NCBI GenBank assembly: GCA_003576905.1
Contig: QEVG01000013.1
Coordinates: 29,670 to 93,669 of the forward strand
Length of the DNA: 64,000 bases
Direction of reading: 5' to 3'
Source of the DNA: Planctomycetota bacterium
GTDB taxonomy: Bacteria; Planctomycetota; Phycisphaerae; UBA1845; UTPLA1
Under the pieces are notes generated by a model. It did not search any database and was not told the DNA's origin. It worked only from the letters and a program-made list of their open reading frames with translations. This document shows, in pieces, positions 45,890 to 55,232 of this stretch. Within the stretch, counting starts at the first letter, position 1. Every line of letters begins with the position of its first letter. The position numbers and the translations under genes were made by a program.

Positions 45890-46387
45890 ATGATCAACCT
45901 GCAAAGCGCGACGACGATGTGGACCTACAACGACTGGGCCAACGGGCGCGTGCTTGGCGCAGCGGCCGGGCTTGCCGACGAGGCCCTGGACCGGGCCTTC
46001 GACATGGGTCGCGGCTCCCTGCGAAGGACCCTGTTGCACATTCTCGCGGGCGAGCACGTCTGGCTCCAGCGTTGGCAGGGCCGAACGGAAACGCCCTGGC
46101 CCGACGAGGAAGAAAAGGCGCCGGTAGCCGACATCGCCCGGTGCATGGAGGCGACGTCGGGCGACCGAGCGGCGTTTCTCGCTGCCCTCGGCGACGGCGA
46201 CCTGGCGCGCGAGGTCATCTATCGCGACTCCAAGGGCAGCCTCTTTGCGGCCAGCCTCGGTGACATGATCCTTCAGGGCATCACGCACTCCCTGCACCAC
46301 CGGGCACAGGGGGTCAACATGATCCGCCGCGCCGGCGGGGGGATAGTGGAACTCGATTACATGACCTGGATCCGCAAGCCGGCGTGA
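45890..46387 (+). CDS. DinB-family metal-dependent protein
   Basis: A 165-residue DinB protein with the order MWTYNDWANGRVLGAAAGL, LRRTLLHILAGEHVWLQRW and LGDMILQGITHSLHHRAQGVNMIRRAG. The H-x(n)-HxxxH metal site is visible. The fold hosts thiol transferases such as bacillithiol S-transferase; substrate unknown. ATG at 45890 has GGAGG nine bases upstream. A second DinB gene, only distantly similar, lies at 37235. Confidence 0.87.
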   Translation: MINLQSATTMWTYNDWANGRVLGAAAGLADEALDRAFDMGRGSLRRTLLHILAGEHVWLQRWQGRTETPWPDEEEKAPVADIARCMEATSGDRAAFLAALGDGDLAREVIYRDSKGSLFAASLGDMILQGITHSLHHRAQGVNMIRRAGGGIVELDYMTWIRKPA

Positions 46388-47163
46388 CGCGAGCTTGGCG
46401 GCCGGGTGCGGCTTTGAACGAAGGTCCGACCGCCGGGGACCGGTCATCTCCCGAGGCTTCAGTCTCCTCCGTCATGCCGCGCGCACGTTTGATCATGCAG
46501 GCGGGGCGAGCACCGTCGGCCCTCCTTTCCCGGTCCGTTGTGTACCGTCGATCCGTCAGTCGCGCTTTTCTTTGGAACACGTCCCGTGGATCACGGCGGC
46601 GCTGCCCGGCGTACTCGCAAAAGATAACTAACTTTTATTGCGCCGATCCAGACCGTAACCGGGCGGGCCGCGCCGGCGCGCCGCACACACAAAAAAAAAA
46701 AAGAAAAACGCAAATTCCCCGAAATCCGCCTGAATTCTCCTAAACGGCGGGCGACAGGCGTGGGCGAGTCGATCGCCGCAGAAAGAGCGCCGTCCGAGCC
46801 TGCAAGCTTGCTCGGCGCTCTCACGAAAAGGCGGTATTGCCTCGTAAAAAAAGTTTGGGAGAGGCGATGGGCGGGGCGGACTGAGTGTCGAGGGAAGCAA
46901 GCGACTTCGTGGCGGGGATACGCGATAGTTTTGGGCGGATCCCAATCCGAATTAAAGGGGGCGAAATTCGCAAAGCCGGCACCTTCGGATTGACCCTGGT
47001 GACGGTACCCGTACCACCCCGGCACGAGGGAATGGCAGCGTCCGGGACCCCGGGCTTTTTCTTAACGAAGCGGCGCCGCCGCCTCGGGCGTTGCGAATGC
47101 GTGGCCGACGCGGCTGCCACTGACTATGCTTTCGCAATCTTTCGTTGCAAGGGAGGATACCGC
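46388..47163. other. Long intergenic region with a 12-base A-run, upstream of dps
   Basis: About 775 bases without a convincing ORF. At 46691-46702 there is a 12-base A-run next to a CG-rich palindrome (GGCGCGCCGGCGCG on the complement). On the minus strand this reads as a T-run followed by the palindrome, the reverse of a terminator. Another A-rich stretch lies near 46847-46853. Open frames here lack ribosome sites. A small RNA is possible but no known family was recognised. Confidence 0.4.
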
Positions 47164-47640
47164 ATGAATCTCAGCACCGGCCTTTCGGAACAGCAGCGCG
47201 GCGGCGTCAACCAGATCCTGGCGACGTTGCTCGCCGATGAGCACGTGCTCTACATCAAGACGCGAAACTTCCACTGGAATGTCGTCGGGCCGCAGTTCAA
47301 CGATCTGCACACGTTCTTCGAGACGCTGTACGACCAGCTCTCGGAATCGATCGACGAGATTGCCGAGCGCATCCGGTCCCTGGGCGGTCGTACGCCCGGC
47401 ACGATGACTGAGTTTCTCAAGCAGGCTCGACTCAAGGAGACGCCCGGCGAATTTCCAAACGCCCGCGGGATGCTCTCGCAGCTCCTGGCCGACCAGGAGT
47501 CGATTATCCGCAATCTGCGGCTCGACCTTGCGAGCTGCGGCGACAAGTATGGTGACGCCGGGACGAACGACTTCCTGACCGGGCTCATGGAAGCGCACGA
47601 GAAGATGGCTTGGATGCTGCGATCTTACCTCGAAGAGTAA
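47164..47640 (+). CDS. dps: Dps/DNA-protection ferritin-like protein
   Basis: A 158-residue four-helix ferritin-like protein. LLADEHVLYIKTRNFHWNVVGPQFNDLHTFFETLYDQLSESIDEIAERIRSLG contains the inter-subunit ferroxidase ligands (His, Asp, Glu) in the Dps order. It mineralises iron with peroxide and protects DNA. The ATG at 47164 is preceded by GGGAGG six to ten bases upstream. It converges with the hydrolase gene at 47625, overlapping by 16 bases. Confidence 0.93.
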   Translation: MNLSTGLSEQQRGGVNQILATLLADEHVLYIKTRNFHWNVVGPQFNDLHTFFETLYDQLSESIDEIAERIRSLGGRTPGTMTEFLKQARLKETPGEFPNARGMLSQLLADQESIIRNLRLDLASCGDKYGDAGTNDFLTGLMEAHEKMAWMLRSYLEE

Positions 47641-49202
47641 TGCGCGAGCGGGGTCGGCGCACAGCGGACGGTCGATTCGAGACGCGCCGCGGGCCGGGCC
47701 GGGCGATTTGAGTGCCGCGCGGTTGCGCCCGCGAAGGATTGCCTCTCTCTTGCGGCGGCGGCCGCGCCGCGCACCGGGTCGAAGAAGTTCAGCACGAGAC
47801 TGACGTACCATTCCTTGGCGTAACCCGCGAAGCCCACGTGCCCGCCGGAGGGGAGAACGATCGCAGCGACGTTCGGGTTGGCGGTGACGGCGATGAGGTC
47901 CGCCACGTCCTGGGCCGGGCCGACGGGATCGTCGGCGCCCTGCACGATCAGCACCGGCATTCGCGCGGCCTCCATCTTGTCGCCGGCGTCCTGATTCTTG
48001 TACGGAAGGATACGCACGATGGGTGTGCCCTCTTCGGTGCCCTTCGGCATCTTTACGCCGTAGCGATCGTACTCGTACTGAATGAGTTTGCGCATGCTGC
48101 CGCTGGGATTGGGGTACTTCTTGCGGACCATGCGGTCGCGCACCATGCCCTGAATCGTGGCCAGCACGGGGTCATCGACGAGCGATTTCGGCGTTTCCAG
48201 GGCGTCCATGAACTCTTCGTAGCGGATCATCGGCGAGAAGGCGATGATCCCGGCGGTGAAGCGCCGCCGATCGGTCCGCTCGCTCGCGAAGTACGGCTTG
48301 ATATGTTCTGACACGAGCGGGTCATCTCCCTGCCGCGCTTCGTGCCAGGCGGTGAGCAGGGCGATGTTCGCTCCCCAGCAGTAGCCGATGAGCCCGGTCT
48401 CGCGGACGTGGGGCTGGCGCATGGCCCAGTCGGACACGACGAGAAGGTCGTCGGCCTCGAGGATGCCCCAGGTGCTGTAGCTGTCCGGGTACTTCGCTTC
48501 GGTCTGGCCATGCGCGCGGGACTCGATGGACAGTACGTGGTACCCATAGTCCTTCAGGGCTTTGGCGATGCTTCGCGTACGGAGGACGCCGTTGTCGCCG
48601 AAGAGGGCGGGCTGAAGGATGATGCAGGGAGCGTCGATGATTTTTCCGTCGCGCTCGGCGAACCCGATGCGGCCGGAGAGCGAAAGCCCATCGTGAATGG
48701 GAATCCAGACGTCGGTGAACCCGGGCCACGGGGGCGGCACGTTGTCGATGTGGTAGGTCTTGCTCATGGCCTGAGAGGTCAGCCGCAGGCCGGTAAAGTT
48801 CCCGAGGATGGAGTGCAGGGCGTCGCGGCCCATGCCGAAATGGGCGAACACGTCGACAGGGCGCCCGTCGTCGCCGACGAGGTCGGCGGTGAGCAGGGGG
48901 GACGCCTTGGCCGGAGGCAGAAGGCCGCCGATCTGCTTCTGCGTTTCGACGACCCAGTCGCGCACGGTGCGCTGCGGAGACTCCGCCGCCTCCGTCATCC
49001 GCACCGGGACATGGTCCTCCGTGCGGAGATCGACCGATTTTTCCGCAAAGGAACATCCCGCCGCCAGCCACGAGAAGAAGCCCATGCAAAGTAACCCTGC
49101 GTTTCGTAGGTGGAATGATCTCCGCCGGCGCGCGCGGGGGCTCGGGCGTTTCGCACCGCCGGTCGGCCCGTATTCGTGAAGATGTAGAAATCGCGCGAAC
49201 AT
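47625..49202 (-). CDS. Exported alpha/beta-fold hydrolase with possible Tat-type lipoprotein signal
   Basis: A 525-residue protein. Residues 24-50 (RARRRRSFHLRNAGLLCMGFFSWLAAGC) contain an RRxF-type twin-arginine-like run followed by a hydrophobic stretch and lipobox LAAGC, so Tat export as a lipoprotein is plausible. The hydrolase domain shows SIESRAHGQTEAK, the nucleophile-type GLIGYCWGANIAL, and a late VLIVQGADDPVGPAQDV Asp region and SGGHVGF His. The nucleophile elbow reads G-Y-C-W-G, with Cys in place of Ser, as in dienelactone hydrolases. The natural substrate is not known. A start at the ATG 49085 would remove the basic N-region. Confidence 0.75.
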   Translation of the reverse strand: MFARFLHLHEYGPTGGAKRPSPRARRRRSFHLRNAGLLCMGFFSWLAAGCSFAEKSVDLRTEDHVPVRMTEAAESPQRTVRDWVVETQKQIGGLLPPAKASPLLTADLVGDDGRPVDVFAHFGMGRDALHSILGNFTGLRLTSQAMSKTYHIDNVPPPWPGFTDVWIPIHDGLSLSGRIGFAERDGKIIDAPCIILQPALFGDNGVLRTRSIAKALKDYGYHVLSIESRAHGQTEAKYPDSYSTWGILEADDLLVVSDWAMRQPHVRETGLIGYCWGANIALLTAWHEARQGDDPLVSEHIKPYFASERTDRRRFTAGIIAFSPMIRYEEFMDALETPKSLVDDPVLATIQGMVRDRMVRKKYPNPSGSMRKLIQYEYDRYGVKMPKGTEEGTPIVRILPYKNQDAGDKMEAARMPVLIVQGADDPVGPAQDVADLIAVTANPNVAAIVLPSGGHVGFAGYAKEWYVSLVLNFFDPVRGAAAAARERQSFAGATARHSNRPARPAARLESTVRCAPTPLAHYSSR

Positions 49203-49445
49203 CGACTCGAAAAGAAGTCACGTGCCGCGGACCCTCCCGCGCCAAACGGTGGCGCGGCCGCGGAGGAAGCGCGCATCTTATAAATCAGCCGGGGGCGGGT
49301 CAATTCGCGGAGACCGCGTGCGCGGACGTACCGGGGCGCGAGGCGCTGTTTCACCCGGGGCATCCGCGCGCAGCGGGCGACGGCCAACAGGCGCGGAGCA
49401 GGCGGCGCACGAACCGGACGGGTACTGGGGATGCTGAGCGGGTTG

Positions 49446-49634
49446 TCAGAAAATGCGAGGCAGGGACGCGAGGGCGTACTGCTTGCACTCGTCATCCGTG
49501 ATCGCCGGCAGCCCGATCTCACGCAGTTCGCGGTCAATCCAGGCGCGCATGGACATGTTCGTCTTCTGCTCGCCGTAGCTGATCTTCGCGCGCGTAATGA
49601 TCTCGTGCCGAGACTTCTCTTCCGTCATTCTCAT
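49446..49634 (-). CDS. Small hypothetical protein (62 aa)
   Basis: A 62-residue soluble protein (MRMTEEKSRHEIITRAKISYGEQK onward) that is polar and mostly helical, ending QYALASLPRIF. AGGA precedes the ATG at 49634 by nine bases. The longer frame (to 49973) has no ribosome site and its composition looks non-coding. Family not recognised. Confidence 0.55.
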   Translation of the reverse strand: MRMTEEKSRHEIITRAKISYGEQKTNMSMRAWIDRELREIGLPAITDDECKQYALASLPRIF

Positions 49635-49976
49635 GCTTCGAAATCCTTGTCTTCCTCTCGCGGGGGAGTTGTTCACGTGCGCTTTGGACCGGCTCGCGTC
49701 TGCAATCCCCGCATTTGCCCGGACGAATCTGCGTTCGCCCTGGGCTCCGACCATCCTGGTCATGACTGGTGCCACGCTCCTTCGTGAGTCGTTGTAGTGT
49801 AGAAGCTGAATATGCTTGGTGCCGTGCCGCGCGATCTCACTGAAACGCGTCAGCCCGGCGGGCCCCAATGCGAAAAGTATTACATCCTTTATCGGCTTCC
49901 GCAAGGGTTCTTTAGAAATTTCGCCCAAAATCGTCTGGCACCCGGAGGCGCGCCGCCCGGACGGTGACACCACCCA

Positions 49977-50534
49977 CTATCTGGACGCCTGAAAGCACCA
50001 GCAGGTTCGATCGTGCGGGGGAGCGATTTTACCGATTCCCATGAGGTAGCACTTCGTGGTTTCCGGACCCATGAACCTGAAGGTCCTGCGGAAGAGCGGG
50101 TACAGGGCTGCCACCTGCCGGGGTGTGTCGGCGGGTTGTCCCGCCAGCCATTTTCGATAGGAGCCGTGGCCTTCCGCGAGATCCAGAAACACGCGGGCAT
50201 TCTGAACGATCGCCTCGATCTTACGCCGGTTGCGGATGATCGACGGGTCCTCTGCAAGGCGGTTGATCTCCCGCCGGCCGAAGCGCGCGACGCGTTTCGG
50301 ATCGAAGCCCTCGAAGCGATCCCGAAAAGAGGCTCGCTTCACCAGCACGATCTTCCACGAGAGGCCGCACTGGAAGACTTCGAGCGACATGCGTTCAAGG
50401 TGGCCCGCGTCGGTATGGATGGGAACGCCCCATTCCGTATCATGATACGCGGCGAGGAGGGGATCGGTTGCGGCCCATTTGCAGCGTGTGCGACCGTCCA
50501 CCGGATTGGCGAGCTTTTTTCGTTGAGCCGGCAT
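49977..50534 (-). CDS. tag: DNA-3-methyladenine glycosylase I
   Basis: It removes 3-methyladenine from alkylated DNA. A 185-residue protein with the Tag order RCKWAATDPLLAAYHDTEWGVP, LEVFQCGLSWKIVLVKR (base-pocket Trp), NRRKIEAIVQNARVFLDL and HDRTCWCF at the C-terminus. The zinc ligands (Cys and His near the N-terminus, His and Cys near the end) are visible. Cytosolic. Confidence 0.94.
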   Translation of the reverse strand: MPAQRKKLANPVDGRTRCKWAATDPLLAAYHDTEWGVPIHTDAGHLERMSLEVFQCGLSWKIVLVKRASFRDRFEGFDPKRVARFGRREINRLAEDPSIIRNRRKIEAIVQNARVFLDLAEGHGSYRKWLAGQPADTPRQVAALYPLFRRTFRFMGPETTKCYLMGIGKIAPPHDRTCWCFQASR

Positions 50535-50630
50535 ACGCGCTTCCTTGAACCGTGCGAAACGGGTCGTCGGGCCTACAATACACGGCGGGCGGAGCGGAAT
50601 CCACCCCGGCCGAAAACGGGAGCCGCAAGG

Positions 50631-51806
50631 GTGCCAGAGCGACTATACCTCGACAATGCCGCGACGAGTTTTCCGAAGCCCTCGGAGGTCTTGGAAGCGA
50701 TGCGCCGATACGCCGAAACGCTCGGTGCTTCGGCCGGGCGCGGCGCGTATCGAGAGGCCGTCGAGACGGGCGAGATCCTCACCGACTGCCGGAGGCGCCT
50801 GGCTCGGTTGATCGGCTGCCGCAAGCCGGAGCAGGTTATCTTCACGTTCAACTGCACCGGGGCGCTCAACCAGGCGATCAAGGGTTTGCTCAAAGAGGGC
50901 GACCATGTGGTCGCGACTCGCATGGAGCATAACTCGGTGCTTCGTCCGCTTCATGCGATGGCCGCCGGGGGGCGCGTTGAGGTGACCCTTGTTGCAGCCG
51001 ACCGGGAGTCGGGATTTGTCCGACCCGAGGACATCTTTGCTGCTTTCCGCGCGAACACACGGCTGGTGGCGCTGGTTCACGCGAGCAACGTGACCGGCAC
51101 GCTTCAGGCGGTCGAGTCGGTGGGCGAAGTGACGCGGCAACGGGGCATACGATTTCTCGTTGACGCGGCCCAGACCGCGGGGCATATGCCGATCCACGTG
51201 GATTCGATGAACGTCGATCTTCTCGCCATGCCCGGCCACAAGGGTCTTATGGGGCCTCTTGGGACCGGGGCGTTGTACATTCGTGAGGGCGTGGAGTGCG
51301 AGCTGACGCCGCTGGTTGAGGGCGGCACGGGGAGCGTCAGCGAACTGCCGACGCAGCCTGACTTCATGCCCGACCGGTTTGAATCGGGCAGCCACAACGC
51401 GATCGGACTGGCCGGGCTGGGGGCGGCGCTTCGCTGGATCGAGGAGGAGACGATCGCATCGCTGAGCGCCCACGATCGGCTGATGTCGGAGCGATTCATC
51501 GCACAGACGTCGGGCATCGAGGGACTGACGGTGTACGGGCCGCGCGACCCTCGCCGCCGGGTGGCGGTGTTCAGCGTTCGCATGGACGGTCTGGAGCCGC
51601 AGGAACTTTCAGCACTGCTTGATGCTGAGTTCGGCATCCAGACGCGTTCGGGGATTCATTGCGCCCCCTTCGCCCATGAGACAATCGGCACGCACGGGCG
51701 TGGCGGGACCACGCGAATATCCTTCGGGGCGTTCAATACGCTCGCCGACGTGGACCGGGCGGCGGAGAGTCTTGCGAAACTCGCGACAATCGACGCCCAC
51801 GGATAG
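50631..51806 (+). CDS. Cysteine desulfurase-like class V aminotransferase
   Basis: A 391-residue PLP enzyme. LYLDNAATSFPKP opens the fold, HNSVLRPL binds PLP, FLVDAAQTAGHMP has the PLP Asp and Gln, and MPGHKGLMGPLGTG has the Schiff-base Lys. RSGIHCAPFAHETIG bears a mobile Cys, as in SufS/CsdA-type cysteine desulfurases. The start is GTG 50631 with GGGAG upstream. No iron-sulfur scaffold gene is next to it, so it may serve selenium or thio-cofactor metabolism. Confidence 0.88.
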   Translation: MPERLYLDNAATSFPKPSEVLEAMRRYAETLGASAGRGAYREAVETGEILTDCRRRLARLIGCRKPEQVIFTFNCTGALNQAIKGLLKEGDHVVATRMEHNSVLRPLHAMAAGGRVEVTLVAADRESGFVRPEDIFAAFRANTRLVALVHASNVTGTLQAVESVGEVTRQRGIRFLVDAAQTAGHMPIHVDSMNVDLLAMPGHKGLMGPLGTGALYIREGVECELTPLVEGGTGSVSELPTQPDFMPDRFESGSHNAIGLAGLGAALRWIEEETIASLSAHDRLMSERFIAQTSGIEGLTVYGPRDPRRRVAVFSVRMDGLEPQELSALLDAEFGIQTRSGIHCAPFAHETIGTHGRGGTTRISFGAFNTLADVDRAAESLAKLATIDAHG

Positions 51807-51830
51807 GCCCGGCCGACGGAGGCATCGACA

Positions 51831-54248
51831 ATGCCTACGCTCCTTGCGATCAGCCTTTTGTCCGCGATCCTGAACGGGGCGGCGAGCGCGCAGGGGGGCG
51901 GCCTGCCCACCGCGGAAGAGGTGGATGCCGCGATTCAGCGCGGCGTGGACGCGCTGCTGGGTGAAATCGGCGACGAGGACGTGATCGAGTATCGCGCCGC
52001 CGAGGGCGGGTCGGTTCAGCGCGTTCGCGGCAAGGTGACGCGCCAGTCCAGGAACCGGGTATTCATCGCAACGGAGAACGCCCGGGTCATCGAGATTCAG
52101 CGAAAGCACATCCTGCAATGGGATCGCGCAGGGTATGTTCGGCAGGAAATGGACGGCTATCACCACGGCGGCCCGACGGCTCTCGCGGCGGTCGCGCTGC
52201 TCTCCGCGGGGGTTGCGCCGTCGCATCCGAAGATGGTGCGCGTGCTGGATACAATGGGGGCATCGACGGCGGATCAGGCGGGGACGTACGTGCGCAGCCT
52301 GCGCGCGGTGGCCTGGAGCATTGCGCTGGACCGGGCACTGACGCCCGCGCGGCGGCGCGAGTTGAAGAAGTACCTCGCGCAGGAGGTCCGCTGGCTGGTG
52401 ACGGCGAGCCGGGAGAAGGGCGGGTACGGGTACACCGCGACCGACGGGCCGCGCTGGGACAACTCCAACACGCAGTTCGCGAACCTGGGCGTGTGGGCCG
52501 GGACGTTCGGTGGCGCGGCGGTTCCGGCGAGCTACTGGCGGCGCGTGTCGGAGCATTGGCTCTCGACGCAGAATTCGGACGGCGGCTGGTCCTATACGAA
52601 AAACGAAACGCAGAGCACGGCGTCGATGACCGTGGCGGGGTGCAACAGCCTCTACCTGGTTCTGGACCGGCTGCACTCGAAAAGCGACGGGCCCTATCGC
52701 TGGGGCGAGGGATCCGTGCCGGATGCGCGTGCCCGGGAGCAGATGACGCGCCTCTACGACGCCATTCGCCGCGGCGACGAACTGCTGGCGCGCGTTCCGC
52801 CGGACATCAGTCAATTCGACGGATACGAGCTGTTCGGGCTGGAGCGGCTCGGGCTGGCCAGCGGGCGCTCGGTCGTCGGGGCGAATGACTGGTTTCTCCG
52901 CTACGTGGGCGGCGTATCACAGCGGGTCTGGGGGAAGGGCACGATCGGCGACGCGTTCGCGCTGATCTTTCTGGCGCACGGTCATGCCCCCGTGCTGATC
53001 CAGAAGCTGGAGTACGGCACGGACCCGAACCAGTGGAATTACTATCACCGCGATCTGGCGGGGCTGTGCCGTTACCTCACGCGAACCTTTGAAAAGCTCT
53101 ATCGATGGCAGATCATTTCGGAACGGGCCTCCCTGGGAGAGTTCCTTGCCGCGCCCCTGTTGTACATCGGGGGCTCCGGCGAGCTGGTCCTCCCGGAACA
53201 GACGCAGAAGCGGGTGCGCGATTACATTGACTCAGGAGGGACCGTGCTCCTTCACGCCGATCGCGCGAGCGCCCGATTCGCCAAGTCGGCGGCGCGGATT
53301 TTCGAGGGCCTCATGGCCGAGCGCGGCTGGCGCTTCGCCGACCTGCCCGAAAGGCATCCGCTGTTCTCATGTTACTTCGGGGGGCCGGGGTCGAATTGGG
53401 AGCGACCGGTCCCCGTAAGTGCCATGAGTGACGGATCGAGACCTTGTGTTCTGCTCATTACTACCGACGTTGCGGGCGCGTGGCATCAGGAAAAGAAACG
53501 TTTTGCGGACTGCTTTAAACTTCTTGCCAACGTGCGCGTGTTCTCGGTCCCGCCGTACTCGGAGTTGCCGCGCCCGCTGCCGGCCGAAAGGTCGTTCGAG
53601 CCGCCCTCGCTGGCGCGGGGGACGCTTCGCGTGGCGCGGCTGGCGCACCGCGGAAAGTGGAACGTGCACGCCAATGTCTGGAATCGGGCGAGCGCCGGCA
53701 TTCGCCGTCGAACCGGCATAGACGTGGTCGTCGCGGCGCCGATTCGCACCGCGGATGAACTCGCCGACGCCCGGCCGGACGTTCTCCACGTGGCCGTGCC
53801 CGATTCAACGGCGCCGGACGATGGCACGCGAGCGATCCTGCGCGCCGCCGCGGCGCAAGGGACACTGATCTTCATCGAGGCGGCCGACGGACAGCCGGAC
53901 GGCATCGGGTCGGTTCGCGCGTGGGTGGACGGGGTTGATTCGGGAGAGCGATCGCTCCTCATGGCCGACCATTCGATTGTGTCCGGAAGGATGCCCGGCG
54001 GGCGGGCGCTTGGGGACCTGCAAACGACGGAGTCGGGGGCCGGGCTGGTCGAGGGCGGACTCGCGCCTCCGGCGTATCTGCGCGTCGCGGAAGGTCGTAC
54101 CGTACTCGTCGGCTGTCCCTTCGACGTGAGCGCGGGACTGGAGGGTCATTTCATCTGGAATCGCGCAGGGTATCTGCCGGAATCCACCGCGGCGTTCGTG
54201 GACAACCTGCTGCTGATGTGTCTGGAACAAGAGACGTCTCGACGATGA
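51831..54248 (+). CDS. DUF4159 protein with prenyltransferase/squalene-oxidase-like repeats
   Basis: An 805-residue exported protein. Residues 1-20 (MPTLLAISLLSAILNGAASA) form a signal peptide. Residues 25-460 are helical and contain QNSDGGWSYTKNETQSTASMT, a repeat motif of terpenoid-cyclase-like toroids. After about 460 lies DUF4159 (FLAAPLLYIGGSGEL, DYIDSGGTVLLHAD, HPLFSCYF), a glutamine-amidotransferase-like fold common in planctomycetes. Catalytic activity is not established. It overlaps the next gene at ATGA. Confidence 0.85.
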   Translation: MPTLLAISLLSAILNGAASAQGGGLPTAEEVDAAIQRGVDALLGEIGDEDVIEYRAAEGGSVQRVRGKVTRQSRNRVFIATENARVIEIQRKHILQWDRAGYVRQEMDGYHHGGPTALAAVALLSAGVAPSHPKMVRVLDTMGASTADQAGTYVRSLRAVAWSIALDRALTPARRRELKKYLAQEVRWLVTASREKGGYGYTATDGPRWDNSNTQFANLGVWAGTFGGAAVPASYWRRVSEHWLSTQNSDGGWSYTKNETQSTASMTVAGCNSLYLVLDRLHSKSDGPYRWGEGSVPDARAREQMTRLYDAIRRGDELLARVPPDISQFDGYELFGLERLGLASGRSVVGANDWFLRYVGGVSQRVWGKGTIGDAFALIFLAHGHAPVLIQKLEYGTDPNQWNYYHRDLAGLCRYLTRTFEKLYRWQIISERASLGEFLAAPLLYIGGSGELVLPEQTQKRVRDYIDSGGTVLLHADRASARFAKSAARIFEGLMAERGWRFADLPERHPLFSCYFGGPGSNWERPVPVSAMSDGSRPCVLLITTDVAGAWHQEKKRFADCFKLLANVRVFSVPPYSELPRPLPAERSFEPPSLARGTLRVARLAHRGKWNVHANVWNRASAGIRRRTGIDVVVAAPIRTADELADARPDVLHVAVPDSTAPDDGTRAILRAAAAQGTLIFIEAADGQPDGIGSVRAWVDGVDSGERSLLMADHSIVSGRMPGGRALGDLQTTESGAGLVEGGLAPPAYLRVAEGRTVLVGCPFDVSAGLEGHFIWNRAGYLPESTAAFVDNLLLMCLEQETSRR

Positions 54249-55183
54249 CCCGCGCGCTCCTGATTCACGGCGGAACGCTGGGCGATTTCGTCCTGAGCCT
54301 GCGCGTGGTGTCGGCGCTTCGCGCGTCCGGGGCGGCGCACGTGTCGGTGCTGGGGCGGCCGGCGGTGTGCGGGATTGCGTGTCCGCGCGGGGGCGTGGAT
54401 GAAGTTCGCGACATCGAGGCTCATGGCTATCATCGTCTCTTCTCGGCGGAAAGCGAGCTCGGCGAGGCGGCGCGTGAATGGCTCGCCGGTTTCGATCTCG
54501 CGGTGAACATGCTGCCTGACGGCGATGGCGTCGTATCGGGTCACCTGAAGCGCGCGGGCGTACGAGCCGTGATTGAACTGGATCCCCGGCCGCGACCCGG
54601 TACGCGCCGACACATCACCGATCAATGGCTGGCGGCCGTGCAGACGGAAGGAATCCTCGGGGGTGGCGACGCACCGGAGATACACATCGAAGCGGCACTT
54701 GCCGATCGGGCACGCGCGATTCTTGGCGAGCGCGGGACTGCCGGAGAGCGGACGATTCTCCTTGCGCCGGGCAGCGGCTCGCGGAAAAAGTGCTGGCCGG
54801 CGGCCGAATATCTTTCGCTGGCATTCCTGGCGCATCGCGCGGGATGGATGCCGGTGTGCCTGCTTGGCCCGGTTGAGCGAGAGACCTTTTCGGATGGCGA
54901 GCGCGCGAGCATCGGGCAGAGCATGCCGATCCTGGATGGGCTCACTGTAATCGACCTGGCTGCCTGTCTCACGGTCGCGCGTGCGTACGTCGGCAATGAC
55001 AGCGGCGTATCGCACGTGGCCGCCGCCGTGGGCGCGCGGGTTGTTGCGATCTTCGGGCCGACGGACCCGGCGGTGTGGCGGCCGCTCGGTCGGAGGGTAC
55101 GGGTTGCGGGCGGTGGCGACGGCGCGAACTGGCCGAGCGTCCAGACGGTATGGCAGCACGTGCTGGAGGCGATTCAATGTTAG
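54245..55183 (+). CDS. Glycosyltransferase family 9 (heptosyltransferase-like)
   Basis: A 312-residue GT-B fold enzyme. LIHGGTLGDFVLSLRV is the GT9 acceptor motif, LLAPGSGSRKKCWPAAEYLSLA the donor Lys region, and YVGNDSGVSHVAAAVGARVVAIFGPTDPAVW the donor-binding Asp/Gly motif. Members add heptose or other sugars to LPS core. The start overlaps the DUF4159 stop (ATGA), so the three genes from 51831 are probably co-transcribed. Confidence 0.9.
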   Translation: MTRALLIHGGTLGDFVLSLRVVSALRASGAAHVSVLGRPAVCGIACPRGGVDEVRDIEAHGYHRLFSAESELGEAAREWLAGFDLAVNMLPDGDGVVSGHLKRAGVRAVIELDPRPRPGTRRHITDQWLAAVQTEGILGGGDAPEIHIEAALADRARAILGERGTAGERTILLAPGSGSRKKCWPAAEYLSLAFLAHRAGWMPVCLLGPVERETFSDGERASIGQSMPILDGLTVIDLAACLTVARAYVGNDSGVSHVAAAVGARVVAIFGPTDPAVWRPLGRRVRVAGGGDGANWPSVQTVWQHVLEAIQC

Positions 55184-55232
55184 GATGCGCGGCGCGACGA
55201 ATCGCGCCGAGCCGAACCCTCTGCCCCGGACC

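Noticed and set aside
44924..46387. A 487-residue plus-strand frame covering the hydrolase region
   Set aside because: Only its end (from 45890) encodes the DinB protein with a ribosome site; the rest is antisense to the alpha/beta hydrolase.
46687..46702. A-run as a rho-independent terminator
   Set aside because: On the plus strand it is A-rich, not T-rich; on the minus strand the T-run precedes the palindrome, so the order is wrong.
46885..47163. In-frame extension upstream of dps
   Set aside because: The residues before the ATG at 47164 do not match Dps, and a GGGAGG ribosome site marks the later start.
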